A stretch of DNA of 27,957 bases. It comes from an uncultured bacterium (GTDB lineage: Bacteria; Actinomycetota; Coriobacteriia; Coriobacteriales; Coriobacteriaceae). Under the pieces are notes generated by a model. It had not been told where the DNA came from and did not search any database. It saw nothing but the letters and a program-made list of their open reading frames with translations. Location of the stretch: the NCBI GenBank assembly GCA_905216045.1, contig CAJMSL010000011.1, forward strand, positions 1-27,957. Reading direction: 5' to 3'. The translations under genes and the position numbers were made by a program. Below, piece by piece: positions 15,718 to 22,575 of this stretch (positions are counted from its first letter, which is position 1; every line of letters begins with the position of its first letter).

Positions 15718-15726
15718 ATCATAGCA
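15718..15726 (-). promoter_or_regulatory. Extended -10 promoter candidate for the TerB operon
   Basis: On the minus strand TGCTATGAT (15726-15718) is an extended -10 (TG-n-TATGAT), about 38 nt before the GTG of the TerB gene. The -35 region is poor, as is normal for extended -10 promoters. The same nine bases occur before the diguanylate cyclase at 26885-26893. Confidence 0.45.
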
Positions 15727-15768
15727 CAGCATCAAACAGGTGTTCGAGATACTGCTGCGTAGATAGAT

Positions 15769-16485
15769 TTAGAACAGGAGGGCGTAGATGACGGCGATGA
15801 CGACGGAGGGGAGCATATTGGCCGTGCGGAAGGTCTGAGGACGGATGAGGTTGACGCCGACACAGAAGATGAGCATGGAGCCTACGAGCGAAAGGCTGTC
15901 GAGGGCTGCCGTAGTCATGATGGGGGAGAGTGCGCCGGCAAACAGCGTGATCGTCCCCTGGAACACGGCGATGGGCAGGGCGGAGAAAATGCAGCCGCGG
16001 CCAAGCGACGCCGTCATGGTGCAGACGATGATGCAGTCCAATGCGCCTTTCAGGGCAAGCGTTGACCAGTCACCGAGCAGACCGTCCTGGATCGATCCCA
16101 CATTGGCCATGGCGCCGATACACACGGTGAGTGAAGTCGAGACAAAAGCGTTGGTGAACTCGTTATCGCCCTCGCTGCCGGTTTTGCGCTTGAGCCATTC
16201 GCCAAGGTTCTCGATGGCGGCCTCCAAGTTGATGGCCTCGCCGATGAGCGAGCCGAGGGCGACCGAGCCGATGAGCATGGTGGTGCCGGTGGTCGCTAGC
16301 GCCTTCCCATCGATAAGGAGCATCTTTTGCATGGTGCCGCCAAGGCCGATAAACAGGACGCACAGCCCCGATGCTTTCATGAGCGTGTCTTGGATGCGCG
16401 GTGTAATGAAGCGGCCGCCCGCTAATCCCAAAAGACCGCCCGCAACTAAAAGCACACCGTTGATGATTGTTCCCAAGCCCGGCAT
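15769..16485 (-). CDS. DUF554 family membrane protein
   Basis: A 238-aa integral membrane protein with about six to seven hydrophobic segments. It begins MPGLGTIINGVLLVAGGLLG, and the segments GKALATTGTTMLIGSVALGSL, IGAMANVGSIQDGLLGDW and GVNLIRPQTFRTANMLPSV are characteristic of DUF554 (YdfK-like) proteins, whose transport or other function is unknown. ATG 16485 has AGGAGGG three nucleotides upstream; the longer frame to 16554 lacks support. It lies 88 nt upstream of the TerB operon on the same strand with no clear terminator, so some read-through into that operon is possible. It is 118 nt downstream of the surface operon. Confidence 0.82.
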   Translation of the reverse strand: MPGLGTIINGVLLVAGGLLGLAGGRFITPRIQDTLMKASGLCVLFIGLGGTMQKMLLIDGKALATTGTTMLIGSVALGSLIGEAINLEAAIENLGEWLKRKTGSEGDNEFTNAFVSTSLTVCIGAMANVGSIQDGLLGDWSTLALKGALDCIIVCTMTASLGRGCIFSALPIAVFQGTITLFAGALSPIMTTAALDSLSLVGSMLIFCVGVNLIRPQTFRTANMLPSVVIAVIYALLF

Positions 16486-16554
16486 GAGCCCTCCTGTATT
16501 GATGCCAACGTGGCAATCGTAGCAGAACGAAATGCGAGGTACATCGCGACTCAT

Positions 16555-16580
16555 CTAATACGTTATATAAGTGGTATTAG
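16555..16580. promoter_or_regulatory. Inverted-repeat operator candidate upstream of the DUF554 gene
   Basis: CTAATAC (16555-16561) and GTATTAG (16574-16580) are perfect 7-bp inverted arms around an AT-rich core that itself contains TTATATAA (16563-16570). It is the most AT-rich spot of the region and lies 70-95 nt before the DUF554 start, just after the stop of the surface operon. Likely a transcription-factor site over a promoter; the factor is unknown. Confidence 0.4.
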
Positions 16581-16603
16581 GAATGATGCACGGCATTTAA
16601 GCC

Positions 16604-18034
16604 TCAGGTGGTTGTCGGGACATAGGGATAGTATTCAAAGCGCAGTGTCATAAGCCGCTGTGGGGATTCAATAGCCGCGGCGATGATATTGGCATCGCGG
16701 GCACGATCAAACCCTTCGAGTTCGATCTGATACGAGACGTCTTGCATAATGTCCAGACGTCGCCAGGCCAGGAGTGTGTCGCCATCGAATTCCAAGGTCT
16801 TGCCTCCGTCTGGAGCAACGGCGTATAGACGCAGCTTGGCGGTGGTTGCAGGGTCGACAACTGTGACCTTTTTAATTTCGTTTCGAGTATTCTTGGCGCC
16901 CAACAAGGTGAGCAGTGTTGGGGCCACGACCTCGCCCGATGGCAAAAAGACGACTTCGATGGATTCAGGAAATGCGATGATAGCCGACTTGCGGACGGGC
17001 TGATTGGCGGCGGCAACTTCGATGTTCGCAGCGTCGATGACCTCTGTGTGGTCGAGCGCGGCAAGCACGCAGCAGTTACCTTCATCGATCTCTTGAGGAT
17101 CAGCAAGCCCCAGACTGTCCGCGAGCTCGGGATCGTTTGGATCGGCAGCGGGCTCATTCGGCGCTTCGAGAGAAGCTGGGACGCTGTTTGTCGGCGACGG
17201 CGTGTCGCCCGCACCTGCTTCTTTGTCCGCGCTCTCTTCTTGTATGGTTGCGTTGATGGGTTCGTCGTTTGGGGGGAGCGTCTTGGCGTCAAACGCGGAG
17301 GGGAGAATTCCGATGGCTCCGGATCCGTTCCACTCCATTTCGAGAAGCGCCGGGTCGGCAAGAATGCGTTGCCTGCTTTGCGCGTGGGCATCGATTTCAA
17401 TAGGGCCTGCCTCTATCCCTCGTGTAAGGCTGAGTGATCCGGCTGGCTTCTCGAAATGAGCGTCTGTGTCTTTGGTGCTGACGGCGTAGAACAGCAGGGA
17501 CGCTTCTCCCGCCGCGATAACATCGGTACCGGCTTTGGTCAGCCGCAACGATGCCGTGAATGAGAGGGTGGGCTGCGCATCGTCTGCATTCGCGGCGGCG
17601 CAGCCCAGACATATACCGCCTCCTTTCTCGAAAAACGCACCGTCGAAGGCGACCTTCGCTCCGTTCGCCGAGTCATCGACCGAAGCGATGTCGATGCGCA
17701 GCTCTAAATTGCATGGATCGCCATCTGCATCGAGCACAACCGAGCGCCACGTGCAGACGGCGCACCCCGCCTGGGAGCCGTTTGCCTTGTTCGAACGCTT
17801 GATATCCACGACTATCGAGCCGTCCGTATTACGACGAAGGCATCCCGAGGTTGAGATCACGGCCTGTGCGATCGAAAAACGCTCGCACGCAATGGCGCTC
17901 GACGGATTTGGTGCGGAACTTAGGGCTACTGGTAAGGAGTCTGCCATGACGGGAGTCGCCCAAGCGGCGACAGGCGTTCCGGTTGCGAGCGCGCCGCAGA
18001 GTGCGACGACGGGCAAAAGGTTCTTCGATGCCAT
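16604..18034 (-). CDS. Large secreted protein of the surface operon, function unknown
   Basis: A 476-aa protein with a signal peptide (1-26; hydrophobic VVALCGALATG, cleavage likely near AWATP). The mature part has paired cysteines: Cys50 and Cys65, CAVC (91-94), Cys108, CLGC (142-145) and CC (321-322), which is unusual for a secreted actinobacterial protein and suggests disulfides or metal binding. A Pro/Glu/Ala/Asp-rich linker occupies about 255-318, separating an N-terminal beta-rich domain (about 60-250) from a C-terminal one (335-476). There is no LPXTG motif or membrane tail, so it would be released or held by partners. ATG 18034 is preceded by AAGGAGA. It follows the small LAQTG gene by 18 nt and is the last gene of the operon. 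Not recognised as a known family. Confidence 0.6.
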   Translation of the reverse strand: MASKNLLPVVALCGALATGTPVAAWATPVMADSLPVALSSAPNPSSAIACERFSIAQAVISTSGCLRRNTDGSIVVDIKRSNKANGSQAGCAVCTWRSVVLDADGDPCNLELRIDIASVDDSANGAKVAFDGAFFEKGGGICLGCAAANADDAQPTLSFTASLRLTKAGTDVIAAGEASLLFYAVSTKDTDAHFEKPAGSLSLTRGIEAGPIEIDAHAQSRQRILADPALLEMEWNGSGAIGILPSAFDAKTLPPNDEPINATIQEESADKEAGAGDTPSPTNSVPASLEAPNEPAADPNDPELADSLGLADPQEIDEGNCCVLAALDHTEVIDAANIEVAAANQPVRKSAIIAFPESIEVVFLPSGEVVAPTLLTLLGAKNTRNEIKKVTVVDPATTAKLRLYAVAPDGGKTLEFDGDTLLAWRRLDIMQDVSYQIELEGFDRARDANIIAAAIESPQRLMTLRFEYYPYVPTTT

Positions 18035-18052
18035 GGGGTCTCCTTAGCTAAT

Positions 18053-18334
18053 TTAGTGCGGCCTGTCCGTGTTTTGTTTCTGGCTGCGTTTGATGTGCAG
18101 ACCGAGGCCGGCGGTTCCCGCGCCTGCTGCTGTGGCGCCTGCTGCCAAGAGCCATCGTCTGTCGCCTGTCTGCGCCAACGGTTCCTCGTGGTCGCCGCGG
18201 TCGAGCTCCGAGAGGTCGACCGTCACTTGCGTGGCGGCCTGCGCCTGTTCTTGCTGGGCAAAGGCCATGGCTGGCCCAAACGCTAGGATGCTGACGGCGG
18301 CGGCCAGGGCGACGGCCTTATGCCGTGTGCGCAC
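18053..18334 (-). CDS. Miniature sortase-substrate protein (LAQTG anchor)
   Basis: A 93-aa protein. A signal peptide (1-26, basic start VRTRHK, hydrophobic AVALAAAVSILAFG) is followed by only about 26 mature residues and then a sorting signal: LAQTG (53-57), a hydrophobic stretch (61-80) and a basic tail IKRSQK. LAQTG is an LPXTG-type sortase site. With so little between signal and anchor it can only display a short peptide, so it may cap or anchor an assembly. I prefer GTG 18334, which overlaps the end of the upstream gene by 17 nt; a TTG at 18364 is an alternative. Neither has a strong ribosome-binding site, so translation is probably coupled. No sortase gene is in the window. Confidence 0.6.
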   Translation of the reverse strand: MRTRHKAVALAAAVSILAFGPAMAFAQQEQAQAATQVTVDLSELDRGDHEEPLAQTGDRRWLLAAGATAAGAGTAGLGLHIKRSQKQNTDRPH

Positions 18335-18917
18335 CGGGCTCGACCGTCCAGGTGATCGTCGCAACCTGATCGCCTTCGCCGGTTACGCGGAAGATGTCGC
18401 GCGTGACGCGGGCGACGTTTCCGCTTGTCTTGAGCTTGATTTTGTCCGTGCCGCCGGCAATGCCCTGGTAGCCCATGTCGAAGGCTGCATTCTTGGAAAG
18501 ATCGAGGCCCGTCCCTTGCGCGGCGGCGCTGGCGTTCTGGAGCGCGCCGTCGGGGCCGACCTTAAAGTCGATGGAGTTCTGCGCGGTTCCGGCCTTGGCG
18601 TCGGCGGCAATGGTCCAGGTGTTCATGGCGTCGATCTTCATGTTGGTGACATGGATGCCGTAGGCCGAATGATTGTCGATGGTGGTCGCGTCTTCTGAGG
18701 GGCCCTGAAGCGTGCCGTCGGCCTTGGCGACGAAGGGAATAACCGTCGGAACTTTGAACTCAACGTTGTCGATCTCGGTCCTGACCATTACCTTCGTGGT
18801 TCCAACGCGCCCGGCTGCCATAGCTGGCGTCGGGGCGGCGCCCATTGCGAGCGCGAGCGCGAGCCCTGTGCCCACGACGAGCGCTCTGACTCCGTTCATG
18901 TTCCTGGTGATGTCCAT
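18318..18917 (-). CDS. Secreted beta-rich surface protein
   Basis: A 199-aa protein with a signal peptide (about 1-35; cleavage near AMAAG). The mature part begins with a block (DNVEFKVPTVIPFVAKADGT, 50-69) followed by LQGPS and HSAYGIHVTNMKIDAM, and closes with VARVTRDIFRVTGEGDQ and ATITWTVEPG. I recall this VPTxIPFxxKADGT pattern from secreted proteins of gut Coriobacteria and Clostridia; it somewhat resembles WxL-type or pilin-like subunits but I cannot assign a named family. No Cys, no anchor motif. ATG 18917 has AAAGGAA upstream. It overlaps the LAQTG gene downstream, implying co-translation, and could be the main subunit of the structure that gene anchors. Confidence 0.6.
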   Translation of the reverse strand: MDITRNMNGVRALVVGTGLALALAMGAAPTPAMAAGRVGTTKVMVRTEIDNVEFKVPTVIPFVAKADGTLQGPSEDATTIDNHSAYGIHVTNMKIDAMNTWTIAADAKAGTAQNSIDFKVGPDGALQNASAAAQGTGLDLSKNAAFDMGYQGIAGGTDKIKLKTSGNVARVTRDIFRVTGEGDQVATITWTVEPGAHTA

Positions 18918-19007
18918 GGTCGTTCCTTTCTATTCGCCGCGGGCCGTCCCCGCGATGATTGGACGAATGCTGGTGAATTGCATGCGGTGCCGTGTCGGCC
19001 GGAAAAG

Positions 19008-19517
19008 CTAGTTCTCGGTTTGCTCAACCAGTACATTGACACGTGTCGGATTGCCGTGGCTGTCGAGGGTCTTTGCATCGAGTGCCTGGATCTCGATGTA
19101 CGCCTCGCCTTCTTTGATGTCGCCGGCGGGGCACGTCTCGATTGTCTTGCCGGTCTCGACCACACCGGATTCGTACATGGTCTCGTCGTTTTGGATGACG
19201 CGGAATCGCTGGGGAAATTTATTGTCTTGGACGTTTTGCACGTTGACGCGCAGTTTGCCGTCCTCCTGCAGCTGAGCGACCGGCGCGACCGAAATCGTCA
19301 TCATGTTGTCGCGGACGATGGCGTCGAGCTCATCTTGGATTTCCTGGCGCGTTTTGCCCTCGGCCGTCGTAACCGAAGCGCCCGCCTCGGGTACGGGCTG
19401 CGACTGCCAAACGTATAGTCCTACGGCGACAAGGGCACAGACGATGGCCAAGCAGGCAACGATGAGCTTCTTGCGACGACCCAGGCCTGCAAAGTGGGGT
19501 GGGTTCTTCGCGCTCAT
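19008..19517 (-). CDS. Membrane-anchored extracytoplasmic protein of the surface operon
   Basis: A 169-aa protein with a basic start (GRRKK), one membrane segment (about 18-37, LIVACLAIVCALVAVGLYVW) and an outside domain. After a short linker, IQDELDAIVRDNMMTISVAP leads into a beta-sandwich-like part with RVNVQNVQDNKFPQRFRVIQ, ETMYESGVVETGKTIE and EGEAYIEIQALDAKTLDSHG. I recall this layout in small proteins from gut Gram-positives next to surface-structure genes; no function is known to me. ATG 19517 overlaps the upstream stop (ATGA), so it is coupled to the 98-aa gene. A 90-nt gap separates it from the next gene with nothing obvious inside. Confidence 0.6.
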   Translation of the reverse strand: MSAKNPPHFAGLGRRKKLIVACLAIVCALVAVGLYVWQSQPVPEAGASVTTAEGKTRQEIQDELDAIVRDNMMTISVAPVAQLQEDGKLRVNVQNVQDNKFPQRFRVIQNDETMYESGVVETGKTIETCPAGDIKEGEAYIEIQALDAKTLDSHGNPTRVNVLVEQTEN

Positions 19518-19810
19518 GCGGCATCCTTGGCGGTATAGACGCGCGCAAAGGTGGACGGGTCCGCTCCAAAGAGCATGTGAAGCATCAGACGGCGCGAGTA
19601 GACGAGCTCGTCGAAGTCGGGAGGGAGCTCGATGTCGTGGATATGCGCGATGTGGTGGGCGAGCGCCGAGAACGACTCGGGGTCGCAGATCACATCGGTG
19701 GTAACGTGGTAGACCGTCGTATCGGGGAATGCCTCTTCGTCGAAAGGCAGGAGATGGGGATCGTCGTCGACTTCGATGGCGATGCCGTACTGGGGCCAGT
19801 AATATGCCAT
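19514..19810 (-). CDS. Small conserved-looking protein, first gene of the surface operon
   Basis: A 98-aa cytoplasmic-type protein with no signal or membrane segment. The opening YYWPQYGIAIEVDDDPH resembles the core strands of DUF559/Vsr-like PD-(D/E)xK proteins (a YWP strand then xxVExD), and VTTDVICDPESFSALAHHIA resembles the end of the same fold. However, the usual catalytic lysine motif is not evident, so nuclease activity is doubtful. ATG 19810 is preceded by GGGAGG. Its last codons overlap the next gene (ATGA), so it is firmly part of the surface operon, which is an odd place for a nuclease-like fold. The assignment is a weak resemblance only. Confidence 0.5.
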   Translation of the reverse strand: MAYYWPQYGIAIEVDDDPHLLPFDEEAFPDTTVYHVTTDVICDPESFSALAHHIAHIHDIELPPDFDELVYSRRLMLHMLFGADPSTFARVYTAKDAA

Positions 19811-19830
19811 GGGAACCTCCCTGCTTCTGG

Positions 19831-19854
19831 GCCAAAACTTCTATCGGTTTTGGC
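19831..19854 (-). promoter_or_regulatory. Perfect hairpin in the leader of the surface operon
   Basis: GCCAAAAC (19831-19838) and GTTTTGGC (19847-19854) form an 8-bp stem with an 8-nt loop, 20-45 nt upstream of the first start codon. No T-tract follows at once, so it is more likely an operator or RNA leader structure than a terminator. It is the first structure seen in the 345-bp gap 19811-20155. Confidence 0.4.
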
Positions 19855-19883
19855 TGTCGACGCCGACCTTATCAGCCGCTACT

Positions 19884-19901
19884 TGACCAATTTCTGACCA
19901 A
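19884..19901. promoter_or_regulatory. Tandem direct repeats TGACCAA with 11-bp period
   Basis: TGACCAA occurs at 19884-19890 and 19895-19901, one helical turn apart, in the divergent region between the surface operon and the dehydrogenase operon. A related TTGAC follows at 19906. Direct half-sites at this spacing are typical of OmpR-type response regulators, which makes it a candidate activator site for the surface operon. No promoter hexamers could be fixed beside it. Confidence 0.3.
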
Positions 19902-20045
19902 ATGCTTGACGGATTGGCGTCTCCGCAGGTAAAAGGCGGCAAAAAATACTCCAACTTTTTTCGAGCGACAATCGCGCGGTCGGCGACGGCGGGGCCATAT
20001 GTGTCAAAAGCATCGTCTGCCGAGGAAATCAAGCCGCTCGCCGAA

Positions 20046-20085
20046 TTGCACGAACGTAAAAAACGCCAATTATGGAGACGGTCTC
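20046..20085 (+). promoter_or_regulatory. Candidate promoter and operator of the dehydrogenase/Etf operon
   Basis: TTGCAC (20046-20051) and AATTAT (20068-20073) with a 16-bp spacer form a modest promoter. Right after it lies GAGAC-G-GTCTC (20075-20085), an inverted repeat that would cover the transcription start, as expected for a repressor site. The leader to the GTG at 20156 is about 75 nt. The regulator itself is not in the window. Confidence 0.3.
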
Positions 20086-20155
20086 GAACACGTCGACGAA
20101 ACGATGCGGTAACATCTCCCTGCAAACACTGTAGTTAGCTAAAGGGGGAGTTCGC

Positions 20156-21757
20156 GTGTCTGCAACCATCAAACCCTTCACCGACGAGTTCGAAGAGTAT
20201 GGCCGCGATGAATCTCGCGCATCGGGCGAGGCCTCGAGCATCTCGTTTCCGACAACGGAAAACGAGGTCCGTGCCATTTTGGAAAAGCTCCATGCCGAGC
20301 GTGTTCCGGTAACGGTTCAGGGCGCCCGAACCGGCCTTGCCGCCGGCGCCGTGCCCCACGCCGGGCATATCCTCAATACTTCCCGTATGAATCGCTATTT
20401 GGGCCTTCGCCGCGATGAACAAGGCCAATTTCTGCTGCGCGTGGAGCCAGGCGTTGTGCTCTCGGAGCTGCGCAAGCAGCTGAGCAAGAAGGTGCTGCCG
20501 ACCGCTGGTTGGGACCAGGCATCGCTTGAGGCCTACGAGGAGTTCCAAGAGGCTCCCGAGCAGTTTTTTCCCACCGATCCCACCGAGGCATCTGCCTGTC
20601 TGGGCGGCATGGCGGCATGTAACGCCTCCGGTGCCCGCAGCTACGCCTACGGCCCCATGCGCCCACATATCACGGGACTCCACGTCGTGCTGGCTGATGG
20701 CGATTTGCTTGAGCTTCGGCGCGGCGAGGCTTTTGCCCAGGGCCGCCACCTGTCGCTCGTGACGGCAGCGGGCCGTACACTCGAGCTCGATCTTCCCGGC
20801 TATACCATGCCCAAGACAAAAAATGCTTCGGGCTATTTCGTTGCTGACGATATGGATGCCATCGATCTGTTTATCGGTGCGTGTGGCACAATCGGTGTCA
20901 TCACCGAACTCGAGATTGCCCTGCAGGTGGCACCCGCGGTCGTTTGGGGCGTGAGCTGCTTCTTCGACAGCGAAGACAAGGCCGTGTCCTTCACCGATTC
21001 TGTGCGTCCCGTCCTGTCCCATGCGGCTGCCATCGAGTACTTCGATGCTGGCGCCCTGGATATTCTACGTCGCCAGCGCGAGCAGTCGACGGCGTTTGCC
21101 TCGCTGTCTGCGCTCGACAAAGACGCCAAGGTCTGTGTCTACGTGGAGCTCGACTGCGACGACGAAGCCCAGGCGACTGAGGAGCTGTATCACTTGGGGT
21201 GGGTACTGGAGCTTGCGGGCGGCAGTGACGATGCGACATGGGTCGCGCGCACCGAGGTCGATCGCGAGTGTCAGCGATTCTTCCGCCATGCGGTGCCCGA
21301 GAGCGTCAACATGCTCATCGACGAGCGCCGCCGCATGGATCCCACCATCACCAAACTGGGTTCGGACATGTCGGTGCCCAACGCGCACTTGGCCGATGTT
21401 ATCGCCCTCTATCGCCGCACGCTGGCGGAAAGTGGGCTTGAATCTGCCGCCTGGGGGCATATCGGTAACAACCATCTGCATGTGAACATTCTGCCGCGCG
21501 ATGCACAGGATTATCGCCGCGGCGCAGAACTCTTTGCCCAGTGGGCTTCCGAGGTCACGGCCATGGGCGGTGCCGTCTCCGCAGAACACGGCGTCGGCAA
21601 GATCAAGGCGGGCTTCTTGGAGACGATGTACGGTCACGAGGCCATGGTCGAGTCGGCGCGGCTCAAGCTCCAGCTCGATCCTGCCGGGCAGCTGGGTCGC
21701 GGTAACCTGTTTTCGGAGAAGCTCTTGGATGAGCTCGTCCAGAAAGGGGGCGCGTGA
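20156..21757 (+). CDS. FAD-dependent 2-hydroxyacid (lactate/glycolate-type) dehydrogenase, LctD/GlcD-like
   Basis: A 533-aa flavoprotein of the VAO/GlcD family. The FAD-binding region has VTVQGARTGLAAGAVP (52-67), FLLRVEPGVVLSELR and the long block PTDPTEASACLGGMAACNAS GARSYAYG; FIGACGTIGVITELEI follows. The C-terminal substrate domain has WGHIGNNHLHVNILPRD and AEHGVGKIKAGFL, both hallmarks of D-lactate/glycolate oxidases. GTG 20156 is preceded by GGGGGAG. EtfB and EtfA follow with overlap or no gap, so electrons from the hydroxyacid are likely passed to the Etf pair, as in the electron-confurcating lactate dehydrogenase (LctBCD) of acetogens, where NAD reduction by lactate is driven by ferredoxin. 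The exact substrate, lactate versus glycolate or 2-hydroxyglutarate, cannot be read from sequence. Confidence 0.85.
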   Translation: MSATIKPFTDEFEEYGRDESRASGEASSISFPTTENEVRAILEKLHAERVPVTVQGARTGLAAGAVPHAGHILNTSRMNRYLGLRRDEQGQFLLRVEPGVVLSELRKQLSKKVLPTAGWDQASLEAYEEFQEAPEQFFPTDPTEASACLGGMAACNASGARSYAYGPMRPHITGLHVVLADGDLLELRRGEAFAQGRHLSLVTAAGRTLELDLPGYTMPKTKNASGYFVADDMDAIDLFIGACGTIGVITELEIALQVAPAVVWGVSCFFDSEDKAVSFTDSVRPVLSHAAAIEYFDAGALDILRRQREQSTAFASLSALDKDAKVCVYVELDCDDEAQATEELYHLGWVLELAGGSDDATWVARTEVDRECQRFFRHAVPESVNMLIDERRRMDPTITKLGSDMSVPNAHLADVIALYRRTLAESGLESAAWGHIGNNHLHVNILPRDAQDYRRGAELFAQWASEVTAMGGAVSAEHGVGKIKAGFLETMYGHEAMVESARLKLQLDPAGQLGRGNLFSEKLLDELVQKGGA

Positions 21758-21759
21758 AG

Positions 21760-22575
21760 ATGAGCGATTTCCATATGGTGGTGTGCGTCAAGGCCGTGCC
21801 GGGCAGCACCGAGGTCAAGATGGACCCCAAGACCAATACCATCGTGCGCGATGGCAAGCAGGCGGTCATTAATCCCTTTGATGCGAGCGCTTTGGAATGC
21901 GCGCTGGCGCTGAAGGACGACTTTATCGGCTTTGGCATGGATGTGCGCGTGACGGTGGTGTCGATGGGCATCCCCGCGACCGAGTCGCTGCTGCGCGACT
22001 GCATCGCTCGAGGCGCCGACGATGCGCTGCTGCTGACCGATCGCGCCTTTGCAGGTGCCGATACCTTGGCAACCACCTATGCCCTCAAGTGCGGCATCGA
22101 GGTGCTCGACGAGGACTTCGACCTGCTCATCTGCGGCAAGATGGCGGTGGATGGCGATACGGCCCAGATTGGTCCCGAGCTTGCCGGTGCCTTTGATATT
22201 CCCTGCGTGACCGACGTGAGCTGCGTGCAGAGCGCGGGCTTTACGACCTGTGGCTCGCTGGCGCTCGTTCACGGATGCGATGCCGGCGAGGAGACGGTGT
22301 ACCTTGAGATGCCGTGCGCGATGACGACTGCCAAGGAGATTGGCCAGTTGCGTATGCCGAGTATTGCCGGTATTCGCGCGGCGGAGGAGGCGGACGTGCG
22401 CGTGGTCAGTGCCGCCGACGTGAACGCCGACCCCGCGCGTTGCGGTCTTGCCGGGTCGCCGACACAGGTCGTGCGCTCGTTTGTGCCCGACCGTGACCAA
22501 ACGTGCGAGGCCGTTGAGGGGACGGCGTCCGAGCAGGCGGCAAAGCTTGCCAAGATTATCGAGGGGATGGCATAG
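21760..22575 (+). CDS. etfB: Electron transfer flavoprotein beta subunit (LctB-like)
   Basis: A 271-aa EtfB. The N-terminal MVVCVKAVPGSTEVKMDPKT and INPFDASALECALALKD are standard, as are VVSMGIPATESLLRDCIARG, CGKMAVDGDTAQIGPELAG and the late LRMPSIAGIRAAEEA. Beta subunits of this clade carry the second FAD that bifurcates electrons between NAD and ferredoxin in Lct, Bcd-Etf and Car systems. I prefer ATG 21760 because GGGGG lies nine nucleotides upstream; a GTG at 21754 overlapping the previous stop (GTGA) is the alternative and would add two residues. The gene is coupled to the dehydrogenase and directly followed by etfA. Confidence 0.88.
   Translation: MSDFHMVVCVKAVPGSTEVKMDPKTNTIVRDGKQAVINPFDASALECALALKDDFIGFGMDVRVTVVSMGIPATESLLRDCIARGADDALLLTDRAFAGADTLATTYALKCGIEVLDEDFDLLICGKMAVDGDTAQIGPELAGAFDIPCVTDVSCVQSAGFTTCGSLALVHGCDAGEETVYLEMPCAMTTAKEIGQLRMPSIAGIRAAEEADVRVVSAADVNADPARCGLAGSPTQVVRSFVPDRDQTCEAVEGTASEQAAKLAKIIEGMA

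Noticed and set aside
20135..21022. Minus-strand open frame of 295 codons.
   Set aside because: It is antisense to the FAD dehydrogenase, has no recognisable domain, and crosses the promoter region of the operon.
21634..22500. Minus-strand open frame of 288 codons.
   Set aside because: It is opposite etfB and the dehydrogenase end and is His/Arg-rich shadow sequence.
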